Positions 40,099-50,391 of a stretch of DNA of 64,000 bases are shown one piece after another (position 1 is the first letter of the stretch; every line of letters begins with the position of its first letter). The translations under genes and the position numbers were made by a program. This DNA comes from Theocolax elegans (lineage: Eukaryota; Arthropoda; Insecta; Hymenoptera; Cerocephalidae): contig CM047426.1 of the NCBI GenBank assembly GCA_026168455.1, positions 56,715,353-56,779,352 on the forward strand, given 5' to 3'. The notes beneath the pieces were generated by a model. It did no database searches. It was not told where the DNA came from and saw only the letters and a program-made list of their open reading frames with translations.

Positions 40099-40603
40099 TT
40101 AGTAAATAGTCGATTGTTGAGGGTCAATAATAAATAAATCCAATTTATTTATGTAAGTGCACAACGTTTCGTCTGCTAGGTTTGCAGACCTCTTCAAGTG
40201 CTGAATTTGTTGGACAAAATTATAAATATTTATATTAAATTTTACAATATTTGTAAATTAACAATTAAATTTTCCTCAATAATGAATATAATATTACAGC
40301 CCAAGTGAGCTTCGTCGAATAACATTTGATACGAAATCAACGAGTATTAATACAAAAACAAAGTAGGTGTGTGTTTACAAACTATACGTCATAGTTTGTG
40401 TACATTAGTCTCTTTAAACTATATTCATAACATTTCTATATTGACGGTTTAAGTGTTGAGTATCGTCTATTCGGTTAATCCTCGAATTATGATGATTGAT
40501 ATGTAACATTTCCGATACGAGTCTTTTTTAATAACAAGTTGTTCACTTACATAAATAAATTGGATTTATTTATTATTGACCCTCAACAATCGACTATTTA
40601 CTA
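40099..40603. mobile_element. Element with about 60-bp TIRs and a hammerhead-like motif
   Basis: TTAGTAAATAGTCGATTG at 40099 and its continuation to about 40160 are inverted at 40545-40603, almost perfectly. The 505-bp unit has no ORF. An internal segment near the left arm has a hammerhead-like core on the minus strand. Terminal repeats with hammerhead motifs are known from Penelope-like elements, so this is probably a deletion derivative of one, though a MITE is possible. Confidence 0.65.
40157..40203 (-). ncRNA. Hammerhead ribozyme-like motif, core possibly mutated
   Basis: The minus strand reads TTGAAGAG, then stem II GTCTGC with loop AAACCTA and GCAGAC (six perfect pairs), then GAAAC. 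This follows the hammerhead order CUGANGA, stem II, GAAA, except that the core C is T here. A convincing stem III and cleavage triplet could not be set by eye. Self-cleavage is therefore doubtful in this copy. Confidence 0.4.
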
Positions 40604-40874
40604 AAAGTTAGGGATGTTATGAGATTGAGGAAGATAGAAAATCGAAGAAGTCTGGTGTGGTTTTGAAAACGGATCCTCGCCATTCTGATTCTGTCGATCA
40701 TAGATCATAGTATTAATCTGCCATTTTGTACCAGTTATTTGGCTTTTGTTGTTCAGAGATTGTATTAGTCATCCTTGTTAGAGTATTAAGGAGAATTTGA
40801 TCAGGAGTAATTGAATCAAAGCAATATCTATTCATATTCTTGAAAATAATTCCAAATGGAGGAAATATCCAGGA
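40604..40874. other. Intergenic DNA, no gene seen
   Basis: No terminus or domain seen. The 76-codon minus frame 40713-40943 has no recognisable domain and crosses into the repeat that follows. Confidence 0.5.
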
Positions 40875-41265
40875 TATATATATGGGGTAATCCACAAGTG
40901 GTCTGATCAAAATTTTAAAATGCACCGAATTTTGGCTACACATTCCAAATATTTTTCAGAATACACAAACAAATTTTTAGGTACTGGAATCTATTTACTC
41001 AAAAGTTATTCTAACCTGAAAAAGTGAATTTTTTGTAGTTTTTTTCAACATTAGCTGGGTTTACCGTTATTTAACTCAAAATCCATCAACATTTACTAGA
41101 GAACATTATATGTAACATTCGTTGCTAATTATGTCTAGAATTTATCTTTCTGGGTTAGAATTTCTAATGTCAAGGTCAATGTAACATAAACTCCATGTCA
41201 ATACTAAACTTGAAAAAAGTGTAAGTGCGTCACAATTGATTTTTTTATCCAAAAGTCTGAAAGAA
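40875..41265 (+). repeat. Ancient dispersed repeat, diverged copy
   Basis: Homologue of 2725-3100, recognisable by CCACAAGTGGTCTGATC, AAAATTTTAAAATGCACC, ACTCAAAAGTTATTC, ACTCAAAATCCATC and the GTCACAATTGATTTTTT block in the same order. Strongly diverged. Confidence 0.55.
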
Positions 41266-41404
41266 AGCTAGGAGAAATACCTTTTTAATGGTCTCTAGCA
41301 TTTTTATGGCTTTCAATTCTGTAAAAAATTATGATAATTTAAAATACACGAAATTTTTTTAATAATTTAAATGAGAATTATCATGTTAATTTTTGTGAAT
41401 TTTT

Positions 41405-41475
41405 TGTCTTTGTAGAAAACATATCCTACAGTTTGGTAAGAATCCGTTTCCCGCAGGTGTGATACTCTCCTAGTA
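41405..41475 (-). repeat. Single terminus of the ACTTACWAGGAGAG MITE family
   Basis: ATATCCTACAGTTTGGTAAG through CTCTCCTAGTAAGT matches the right end of the 11861-12189 element with about eight mismatches. No partner terminus was found nearby, so it is a truncated copy. Confidence 0.65.
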
Positions 41476-41489
41476 AGTGGGTCCACCGG

Positions 41490-41870
41490 GTTAATAAGGA
41501 CCAATAAAATAAAATAAATTTTTGTTTAATAATTTTCTTTTTTAAATAATAGTTCTAAACCAGCTTCACAATTGGCGCCAAACGTGAATTTTTCGATTTT
41601 GGCTGAAGCCGGCAAAGTCCGATAAGGAGTTAAATAAAAACGTGGTTAAGGCCAAAGTGCAGGTGGAATCGCAGAAACAGCCAATCACCGCTGCAATGGT
41701 TGTAGCCAAACAGGCGCCACAACAGAATCCGAAACCACTGGTACCGTAACAGACTGGTTGGTCAAGACCACAACCAGTTGGTCAACGAATGAATTATAAT
41801 TATCGAAATTTTAATAGTAGGGATTTTTCCTCAAAGGTGGCAGAACCGATCCGATAGTAGGGATTATATA
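41490..41870 (+). mobile_element. LTR element scrap: LTR end, PBS and gag remnant
   Basis: A plus-strand LTR end (...CAGCTTCACA) is followed by PBS TGGCGCCAAACGTG at 41573-41586. A decayed frame follows (KVQVESQKQPITAAMVVAK, ... QPVGQRMNYNYR) like a Gln/Asn-rich gag segment. Only about 80 bp of LTR remain. Different from the two Gypsy elements on the minus strand. Confidence 0.6.
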
Positions 41871-42113
41871 TATATATATATAATAGAATAATATATTATA
41901 TAGTTGTGTGCGTGTGTGTTTAAGGAGGAGGTAAAATGAACTTTACGCACGGAGTGTAGGACCCGGTCAGCATGATCCATACCTACTAAAAAACCAACCT
42001 GCCATTGGTCTTGGTAGGGCTCCGCCTCTCGACTGATCCTCCCCTCTCGGAAACCGCCGTAAGGCATTACTTCGAAAGGGGCAGTCAAGCCCTATCTGGG
42101 CCGTCGCCCAATA

Positions 42114-44990
42114 TTACATCAGGCTGTTGTTGTTGCCAACGTTTCTTCTTCTCTCTTCCATTCTTTGGATGAGATTCAGTCGCTCCACGATGTTAGTGGC
42201 GAAGTTAGCCACGGAATTCCACCCACTCTGTGATACGAGCAGGCACGTCCCTAGGCCCTCGGGTGTTACAGGGCCGTCACAATACTCCTGGAATTGTTGG
42301 CGTTTTTCCAGGAAGTTTGGGCAATGAAAAAGAACATGTTCCGCGTCTTCGTCCACTCCAGGGCATGCTGGGCACTCCGGGCTCCCGTACACTTTAATGC
42401 GGAACAGGTAGCTGCGGGAATATCCATGACCAGTGAGCACCTGAGAAAGATGAAATGTCACGAAGCCGTGCTTCCTGCTCAACCATCTGGCAATATCGGG
42501 GATGACGCGGTATGTCTAGCGACTCTCACTGGTTGAATCCCACCGTTGCTGTCATTGCCGATAGCTGTTGACAATTCTGGTCTTCTTCTTTTTCCGTACG
42601 CATTGCTCCACGGCACATTTCAGATCTCTCGGATGCTATAAGGTTTATGGGGGGTAATCCAGCGACCACTGAGAGGGCGATGTATGATACGCTGTGGTAG
42701 GCTCGGGCTATGCGTAACGCGACGACCCTGCAGGCCGTGTTCTTTAGCCATGTGTCAGCCCAAATTCGAGCTCCGTATAAAATTATGGAACTCACCACCG
42801 ACTCGAGGAGGGACCTTCGCGGTTGTTTTGGTCCCCCAATGTTGGGCATGATGTAGGCGAGCGCATGTTCCACCCTTGTTGCCTGCGAGCCTGCATTCAG
42901 TAGGTATTCTCTGAATGATAGTCGTGCAACCGTGAAGGCCGCATACGTCCTCTTCTTTTTCCGGGAGATGAGCACCGCCTCTCTTTTTGCGCCGCCAGAC
43001 TCAATCCCTGGCCGCTCAGTCAGCCCGCTATTACCTCGATAGATACGTCTCCGAGGTATTAAACCTCTTCGACGCTCTTCGCAAGGACGAGTGCAAGCCA
43101 CCATCGAAATCTCCTGGGGGAGCCGCTGTCTCAAAAGACCGTCGTAAACGACTTTCCATAAAAGCGGCTCCAGGACCGAGCCCTGCGGCGCGCCCCCAGT
43201 GATGTTATAGAAGAGCACACCTGCATCAGTGTTGTAAGCAGGATTCGATCCCTCAAGTAGCTCGAGGCGATTCTTCGAAGATAGAGCGGCACTTTAAGGT
43301 GTTCTAGAGACAGCACGATAATGTCCCATCTTACTGAGTTGAAAGCGTTCTTTATGTCCAGGGCAATGACTATGCATCTGGACATCTGCCACCACTGATG
43401 GCGTTCGTTGCGAGCTTGACAACTCGGTTTAGGGCGTAGATGGCTGAGTAACCTTTCCGAAAGCCGAACTTATTCTTGGTGAGGTCTCCTTCCACTGAGA
43501 TGGCTGCCTCCAGCCTGGCAACTATTACCCGTTCAAATAGCTTCCCATACGTATTCAGCATGCAGAGTGGTCGGTACGAGGATGACTCCTCCGGGGGTTC
43601 ATTTCCCTCTGGTAGAAGCACCAACCCCTGTATCTTCCACTGATCCGGGAAGCATCCATCCTTGAAGCATGCGTTAAGGTATCCCTAAAAAGATCAGGAG
43701 CCTTCAACGCCGCGGTCGTAACTGCCAGGCAGGGTATGTCGCCCGGTCCCGGGGCCTTCCATGGAATGATTTTCCAGACAGCCACCCTCAGCTCATCTTC
43801 CGATACTCGACCGCACCATCCACCGCCGTCAGGCCCGTGTCTAGTGCTCTGTCCCATTGTCGTGGAAAGAGATGGCGAAAGACTCTATCGAGAAATTCAG
43901 GGCAGCTTGGTGTTGCCGTACCCCTTGGGTTGATCTTATTCATGACCGTTTTGTATGGCCTGCCCCAGGGGCCATGTTCTATCTCCTCGCAGAAGTCGCG
44001 CCAACACTTTCTCTTCGTTGCTCTGATGGCAGTTCTGAGCTCTTTTCTCTTTTCCTCATAGTCTGCGGTCAGTTCTTTGAACAGCGGCTTCTTTCTCGCT
44101 CTTTGGTGCAGTCTTCTAGCCCGCAAACATTCGCGACGCAGCTCCGCTATTTCCTCTGACCACCAATAAACTGGTGGTCGGTCACGAGGATTTATATTCG
44201 TGGCCATGGATACGTCGCAGGCCGCAGTTATAGGCGTCGCAAGATTTCGGGTTTTCTCGATGGGTGTTTTTCCGCCACTGCCCCCTCCAGGAAGCAAAGA
44301 AACACCTCTTGATCAAAGGAAGCTGGTGCCCATCTCTTCTTCACCGGCCGCAGTTTAGCCCCCAGTCTCCTGTTGGTTAGCTGAAGCCACTACTCAATAG
44401 TCTGGTTGTCGCTACCTGTGTATCTATCGCTCACCTTCGAGTCAAGCCTTTCCCCCATCTTGATCGGATCGATGAAGGTTAGGTCGACTATGGTCGACTT
44501 GCCTCCTTTGGCGTACGTGGGAATCGTTCCCTTGTTAGCGATCACCATCTCCTGTATAGAGAAGGCGTCGAGAAGAAGACGTCCACGCACGTTCATCCGT
44601 GCGCAACCCCATTCCGTTTCCCAGGCGTTAAAGTCTCCACCGATTACCACGGGAAAACGGGAGAATCGAGCGCTGTCGACGATGGCGTCCAGGGACTTCG
44701 TGAAATCCTCGATGATGTCACTGGGCGGAGGGTAGCAGCTGTAAATACGCACACCTGCTACTTCTACCCAGATGAAGCCGTGGAGAGGAGCGGCCATTTT
44801 GCGGGATAGATATAGACTTCTACCCACCCAGATAGCCGCTTTGCTGATAGTGTCCCTCACCCAGCTTGGGCTCTCGCAGTCCCTATACTCCTCGCTGACG
44901 ATGACGATGTCTGCCTTCTGTTCTCTGACCAACTGGGGCAGAAGGTCTTTGAGCTAACACACAGTGGTTCAGGTTAATCTGGAGTACCTT
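42114..44990 (-). pseudogene. R1-type LINE ORF2: endonuclease and RT, multiply broken
   Basis: In order on the minus strand: endonuclease (44932-44390; VVIGGDFNAWETEWG, STIVDLTF), linker (44297-43788), RT N-part (43857-43370; ILVPKG-like, SSYRPLCMLNTYGK, FGFRKGYS), RT palm (43385-42526; VIALDIKNAFNSVRW, GAPQGSVLEPLLW), and the C-terminal finger region (42482-42114; LTGHGYSRSYL, CPACPGVDEDAEHVLFHC). At least five frame changes occur. The catalytic F-x-DD motif is missing: after SMVA a deletion of about 15 nt removes it relative to the copy at 62.3 kb. The protein cannot be active. Confidence 0.85.
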
Positions 44991-44992
44991 AA

Positions 44993-46504
44993 TCATTTTT
45001 TATTTTTGATCGGCACCCCAGCCTCCTGCGGAGTCTTTATTGCGTCCGCGCAGTTCACTGCTTTGTGGTCCCCTCGGCCGCATTGGTAGCATTGCGTCGA
45101 TCGGTCGACCGCGCTTTTGCAAACCTTTCCGATATGCCCAGCCTCGTGACACCTGTAACACCGCGAGGACCCCTTCTCGCAGCCGAACTCTGCAGTTGAC
45201 CCATCCAATGTTAATTCTCCCGTCTTGCAACAACTTTTTAGCAGCTGCTGCCGTGAGCTGCATGGTCGTGCACAGAGTGCCAACATATGAACCCCTGATT
45301 ATAATGGTGTCAGGGGCCATCTTTTTGTTATATAATAAATAATTTTGTTATATAATAAACATTGTTTGGCCCGATCTTTGCCGCAATCGCCGCGGCTACC
45401 TACTGTACTGTTGTGGGCTCGTCAATGTCCTTGATGGAAACGAAGTTTCTGTGATTCAGTAGCTGGACTTCCGCTGTCCCACCCAGGGTGGACGAGACCA
45501 CCGTCTTCAGGTCGGACGTATTAGCACCCCGCCGTCCCAGTTCAAGGAGGAATTCTCCAGCTTTGATGCGCCTGATGCGGGTGACCCTTTCTCCCAGACA
45601 TTGGAGGTCCGGTGCAGCTTTGACCTTTCGCAGGATGTCACCGTATGAGCCCCCACTTGGCGCTTTGATCTTAATAGCATTTGGGCTTGGAGGTTTCGCT
45701 CCGGTCTTAGGTCTTGATGTGCCCTTGGCCGGTTTGCTGGCCTCCTTCAGTTGTTGTTGTTGCTGCGGCTGGTTTCCGGTCTTCTTTTAGTCCTTTCTTT
45801 TTACTACTGTGGCCCAATCAGGGGCTTTTAGCTGAGCCTGCGTGACACCATCCGCCTTCTTCTTCTTCGCCTCTGGTGGTAAAGGCGAGTTGGCGGATCA
45901 CGTTCCCCGATGATTTTAGGAACACTCTGGCTGAAGATAGGGAAGGTTCGACATCCCCCATTCTTCCTTTTGCTTTTGGCTGATGGTGTCGCCATTTTTG
46001 AGCTGAAAGGCCGCACTTTGTTATAATAGGCCAGCGCCCTGCTCACCGCCCTTGCCAAAGTCTTTATCTCCTTGTGGACATTGTTTCTTAGTAGAACAAA
46101 GTCCACAAGGGATCTAATTTTGTTACCGAGGAGATTAATGGCTTTTTCAGCCTTCTCCTCGTCTCTTTTTTTGTTACTGTTACTTGTAGCATTTGATACT
46201 AGAGAGGCCGAGTGACCGACCTCCACAGCACTTACCGATTCAACGATGTGAGTTTGGTTCCCTCCAAAATCCGTGGGACCAGTACTGACCACCGGGGCTT
46301 TCACCCGATCAGAATCAGTGGCGTGATTTGACAAGACTGCCGTGCCGGCTTAGGGTAGTGTTGTTTTAACTTCACTATCCATAATTGGTTTAATTTCGGG
46401 GTGCCTTGTCCTATCTGGTTTTGGTTCGCCCCGAATATTTGATTTTTTCGATACCATCCATATCGGGAAAGCATTCCTCGATCGACCACCTGGGGAGGCG
46501 CCAC
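44993..46504 (-). pseudogene. R1-type LINE ORF1 with CCHC knuckles, broken
   Basis: N-terminal frames at 46504-46301 and 46334-45828, then a shifted C-terminal frame (45286-44993). The latter carries CYRCHEAGHIGKVC and CYQCGRGDHKAVNC, two CX2CX4HX4C knuckles typical of gag-like ORF1 proteins of the R1 clade. The middle (45790-45480) is readable only in a further frame. Several indels make it non-functional. ORF1 proteins package LINE RNA and guide it to the target site. Confidence 0.8.
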
Positions 46505-46619
46505 AATGCGGGACCAGCAAACCCGACACGGGTGTGTGTGTGTGTGTGTCTGTGTGCGTGTGTGTGTTTCTTGAAGTGAGCCTCCGTCATTCAGTAACTT
46601 ATAGCCTCGGCGCGGTTAT

Positions 46620-46622
<3 letters not shown>

Positions 46623-46668
<46 letters not shown>

Positions 46669-46770
46669 ATATTATATAGTGTGGATAAGTATGTGAATGT
46701 GTTGGGGTGAGGTGAATGGGTGAGTGTGAAGGGGTGTGGGTGAAGGGGTGATGGTGACGGGGTGACGGTT
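46623..46770. repeat. (TA)n followed by a GGGGTGA minisatellite
   Basis: (TA)n at 46623-46662. Then 46700-46770 is made of GGGGTGA, GGGTGAG and GGGTGAA words on the plus strand. Four GGGG runs are present, spaced up to about 20 bp. Similar but sparser words continue to about 46845. Confidence 0.8.
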
Positions 46771-46944
46771 TTTTTTCGGGTGTGTAGTTGACACTGGGGG
46801 TAAATGGGTGAAAGTAAATTGTTTAGGGTGTAGGGGTGAGATTGAAGAAGTGAATTTTTACTATACTTTATTCTAGTATATTTTTAGTAATTATTTAAAT
46901 TAGATAAATACAATTTAATTTAATGTTTTCGTGAGGTGTTGTAT

Positions 46945-47270
46945 GAGGAAGCTACGTGCTAATTGTAATTAGCAGCGGTTTTTAAATTTTATTATCACTG
47001 AATACAACTTTATCAACTTTAAAAATATAAAAATATAATTGCTCTATATATTAAAATGTAAAATATTTTTATTCCTGGTGTTTTTATAAAAAGCATTTAT
47101 AAAAATATTATATATTTTAATATATAAAATATTAGTATACTTATATTTTTAAAGCTGATAAAGTTGTGTTTAGTGATCTAAATAATGTATTATCTATAGA
47201 GTTAAGGAATAATACAATTAAAATACCGTGGCTAATTACTATTAGCAGGTAGCTTCTTCATACTTTGCCT
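46945..47270. mobile_element. MITE-like inverted-repeat element
   Basis: The left arm, about 46945-47040 (GAAGCTACGTGCTAATTG, ... ACAACTTTATCAACTTTAAA), is inverted at 47150-47270 with moderate divergence. Each arm carries a small palindrome, GCTAATTGTAATTAGC or its GCTAATTACTATTAGC variant. AT-rich, no ORF. The 47271-47479 segment that follows shows no gene. Confidence 0.55.
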
Positions 47271-47479
47271 GACACAAGTTATATAATATTAAATTTAGCC
47301 ATAATGTAATTTGATAAAATGTTGAATAGCACAAACTCTTTTACACTTTATGTGTATATAATGATGTAAATTAATGAAACTGTATTATGTAAAAACAAAG
47401 TTTTAATATTTCTTTAAAAACAATTTCAAAAAATTAATAAATATACGGTCGAAGCTTCAGAAAAAGTTATTTATTAAAT

Positions 47480-47740
47480 GCTATTATAAGAGTTGTCAAA
47501 TTGAACAAAATACCAGTATTAGCATTTGCTTGGACTGGTATAGCAGCAAATTTAATAATAGATGATAAAACTCAACATTTAAATTACCATTTAATATTAA
47601 TGAACAATCAACATGCAATATTTCTACAAATTCAAAACTAGGTCAACATTTGAACAATATTAAATTAATTATTTGGGATGAAATATCAATGACTTGCAAA
47701 TATGCATTAGAAACTATAGATTGTAATGGTAATGTATTTT
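47480..47740 (+). pseudogene. Helitron helicase relic, part 1
   Basis: Frames give NKIPVLAFAWTGIAANLIID, then LGQHLNNIKLIIWDEISM and KYALETIDC. This is the Pif1-like helicase of Helitrons (motifs Ia-II, including the DE of IIWDEISM). Walker A is not visible. Frameshifts occur. The relic breaks at about 47740 and resumes at 48735 after an inserted 1 kb segment. Confidence 0.78.
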
Positions 47741-48734
47741 TTACCTTACCGTTTGACTAATTCGAGTAACACGAGTGAACAGTATCGTAACGTTCGCCAC
47801 GGCTCGGGCCGGCGAGATTCGGCTCGGCTCGGTTCGTCGTGGCCCCACGGGCGAGATCGGCTTCGTGCGCGCATCTGAATAGATAGGTAAGGGGGAGATT
47901 CGCACGCGCTCGAAAGAAATATAGCCGCCTTGACACGCGACAGCTGTGATCACCCCGCGTCCCATGTTCAGCTTTGTCGCGTTGTGTTTTACCGTGGTTC
48001 TCGCGTGTGTATTTCGGCTGCAGGCCAATACTGCATTTACAGTGAGTGGTGCAACACCGTGAATCGACCTGCAGCTACACAACCGCGGTGTACAGGCGAA
48101 TAGGCAATTCGTCCTACACCGCAGAGAGATAGAGAGAGAAAGAGTGACCGATCGGATGGTCGTTGTTTACCAACGATTACAGCAGCGAATAAAGTAAGTG
48201 GTACCACTTCACGCGATTGTGTTTTATTCGCTAATTATTAGTCACTTTTATTGCGCTATAGCAGTCCCGTTGACTGTGTATGTTATTTTAGTTCGCGATA
48301 TTTCCCTCCCCCCCCCCTCTCTACAAGTCGGCGGTTTACCGCCTTTTAATAATAAGCGTAGGCCTCGGCGACAACTAGAAATTTTGTTTGTTATTTATTT
48401 TTATATTAATTTCAATAAATTCTTTTTTTATTAGATTTCAATTCGGTGTTCGAGTAATTGAATTTTAACCCACGTACGATTCCTTTTGTGATCCTAAGAG
48501 CTCGTATATTTTTGATTGACAAGTGCTCGACGCGGTTAGACATCTAATCCCCATTTCGCGTTCAATTTCAGATTTGATTTTTACCTGGTTATCTGAAACC
48601 GGTCCTAGGAGTCAGACTAAGACTTAACAGATTGGATAGAGCGGACATATAACCGCGGCCGCAACGTGGGAAAAATACCTTTATTTGAATACGATAAATT
48701 CAATCGTACCGCTGAGCAGATAATAAAATAAACA
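47741..48734. mobile_element. 1 kb insertion inside the Helitron, LTR-like, unclassified
   Basis: A GC-richer block that interrupts the helicase. It starts near TTTGACTAATTCGAGTAAC and ends near AAACATCCGTGCGG. It has an AATAAA-like signal near 48413, a GAGA patch near 48125 and no convincing ORF. Size, composition and insertion into an older relic fit a solo LTR, but matched TG...CA ends and a target duplication were not established. Confidence 0.4.
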
Positions 48735-48904
48735 TCCGTGCGGCATTCAAACTATTACAAGATATTTTTTTCAAAGATTTATGTCGCAATAATATACCAT
48801 TTGGTGGTAAAATATTAGTAACATCTGGTGATTTTCGACAAACACTTCCTATAGTCCGTTTTGGAGACAGAACTCAAATATTAGAATCATGTGTATCAGA
48901 TGAT
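48735..48904 (+). pseudogene. Helitron helicase relic, part 2
   Basis: AFKLLQDIFFKDLCRNNIPF then GGKILVTSGDFRQTLPIVRF and QILESCV encode helicase motif III (GDFRQ), directly continuing part 1. It is cut at about 48904 by the jockey LINE and resumes at about 53873. Confidence 0.82.
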
Positions 48905-49054
48905 CTCCTCTCGAACCTTCGTAGAGGAAACACCTATTCTCATTATATAGAAAATTATTTCTATTGACTCTCGATTTATCGAATTCTCAATAGCAGGTAC
49001 AAACCTGTCTCTATTTTCTACCACAACTCTCTTCTCAGCCTATTGTGAGCCATC

Positions 49055-50380
49055 ATGGCCACTGGGCAAAAATCCACATTTTCACACTGCGATGGCTCCG
49101 AGAGCATCGCCTCCACCGCTGAGTCCTTAATGGACACAGCGCTTACTATGGATTGCGAAGGCCTCAACGAGCCTCGCAGGCGAAAGCGTGCCCGACAAAC
49201 ACCTCGGGACACTCAATCAGACCGAACAAGTTTAATCACAAAAAGTAGCAACACGGTATTTCCACCGGTTGCTACACACAACCAATTCGCCCTATTAGCC
49301 GGCACCTCCGCCGAAGAAAAGAAAGTTAGGATCACCCCAGTAAATGTTTACTGTGATGAGCTTAACTTTCCCTATAAACTCCTCCAAACCATTATTAAAA
49401 AATTAAAATTTAGCGCGGTAGTTTATAAACTCCGCGATAACTTCATGTCCGTCCGGGTTTCAACCCTGGAGGACTACCAAACCCTCATCCGGGAATTGGA
49501 CACCGAAAAATTCCAATATTTTCTCTTTAAATCTCCGAATTCCGAACCTCTGGTCAAATTCGACATTAGAGGCCTACCCATTTCAATGGCCACCGACGAA
49601 ATCGCGGACGAGTTATTACGGGGTGGATATAGGGTCCACAACGTCGCGCACATGAAGAGAGGAAGCGGGAAAAATGCCACCCCGCTCCCTCTTTTCCTAA
49701 TCACACTAGATAAAACCGACAACATCAAAAATATTAATCAGCTAAAAACAATCGCGTTCTTGAAAATAAAAATAGAACCCTATATTAAACCTAAACGCCC
49801 GGTACAATGCTATAAATGCCAACGATATAATCATGTGTCACGGTTCTGCCACGCTCAACCCAAATGCGTTAAGTGTGGAGAGAGCCATGACACCGCCACG
49901 TGCACTAAACCCCGCGATCAAGAAAACTTAAAATGCGCAAACTGTGGAGGCAACCACACTGCGAATTACAAAGTCTGTTCAGCCTATAAAACATCAAAAC
50001 AATCTTACGCGAATAAAACTAAAACTCCTAAACCCACTAAAATCAACAGCAATAATAATAAAAATACTCTAAAATCTAAACTCATTCCGCTAAACGATGG
50101 AGGTCATTTTCCCGCACTACCGGTTAAGCCTAAAACTCAATCACCAATTAATATACCAATATTTAAATCATTACCAAACAAAACCAAAAATGAAAATAAC
50201 ATTAAAAAATCCGTCAACTCGGAAGACGCAACCGCGCTGTTAGAAATACTGCGAGAGGCTACCAACCTCTCTATCAGTGTCTCCTCGGGATCAATTGCAA
50301 TAAACGACGCGTATATCCAAGTCGCGGTAATAACACAAAAACTTCTAAACTCGGCCCTCGCGGTTGCATCCAATAAATAA
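49055..50380 (+). CDS. Jockey LINE ORF1 (gag-like) protein
   Basis: 441 codons, intact. Residues about 100-240 form the PRE_C2HC-type region common in insect LINE ORF1 proteins (VKFDIRGLPISM, ... RGGYRVHNVAHMKR). Three Cys/His knuckles follow: CYKCQRYNHVSRFC, CVKCGESHDTATC and CANCGGNHTANYKVC. The tail is Lys/Asn-rich. It would coat LINE RNA and direct it to the nucleus. ORF2 follows 12 bp after the stop. Confidence 0.88.
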   Translation: MATGQKSTFSHCDGSESIASTAESLMDTALTMDCEGLNEPRRRKRARQTPRDTQSDRTSLITKSSNTVFPPVATHNQFALLAGTSAEEKKVRITPVNVYCDELNFPYKLLQTIIKKLKFSAVVYKLRDNFMSVRVSTLEDYQTLIRELDTEKFQYFLFKSPNSEPLVKFDIRGLPISMATDEIADELLRGGYRVHNVAHMKRGSGKNATPLPLFLITLDKTDNIKNINQLKTIAFLKIKIEPYIKPKRPVQCYKCQRYNHVSRFCHAQPKCVKCGESHDTATCTKPRDQENLKCANCGGNHTANYKVCSAYKTSKQSYANKTKTPKPTKINSNNNKNTLKSKLIPLNDGGHFPALPVKPKTQSPINIPIFKSLPNKTKNENNIKKSVNSEDATALLEILREATNLSISVSSGSIAINDAYIQVAVITQKLLNSALAVASNK

Positions 50381-50391
50381 AAAACCGGACC

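Larger units (their letters stand above)
41903..46568 (-). mobile_element. R1-type LINE inserted in an AC-type microsatellite
   Basis: About 4.6 kb on the minus strand: ORF1 with CCHC knuckles, ORF2 with endonuclease and RT, and a short 3' UTR. The 3' end meets AAACACACACGCACACA (41903-41921, minus reading). The 5' end meets AAACACACACACGCACACAG (46549-46568), so the same AC/GCAC sequence flanks both sides as target duplication. R1-clade Waldo elements are known to target ACAY repeats. The (TA)n at 41868-41882 lies just beyond. All ORFs are broken. Confidence 0.78.
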
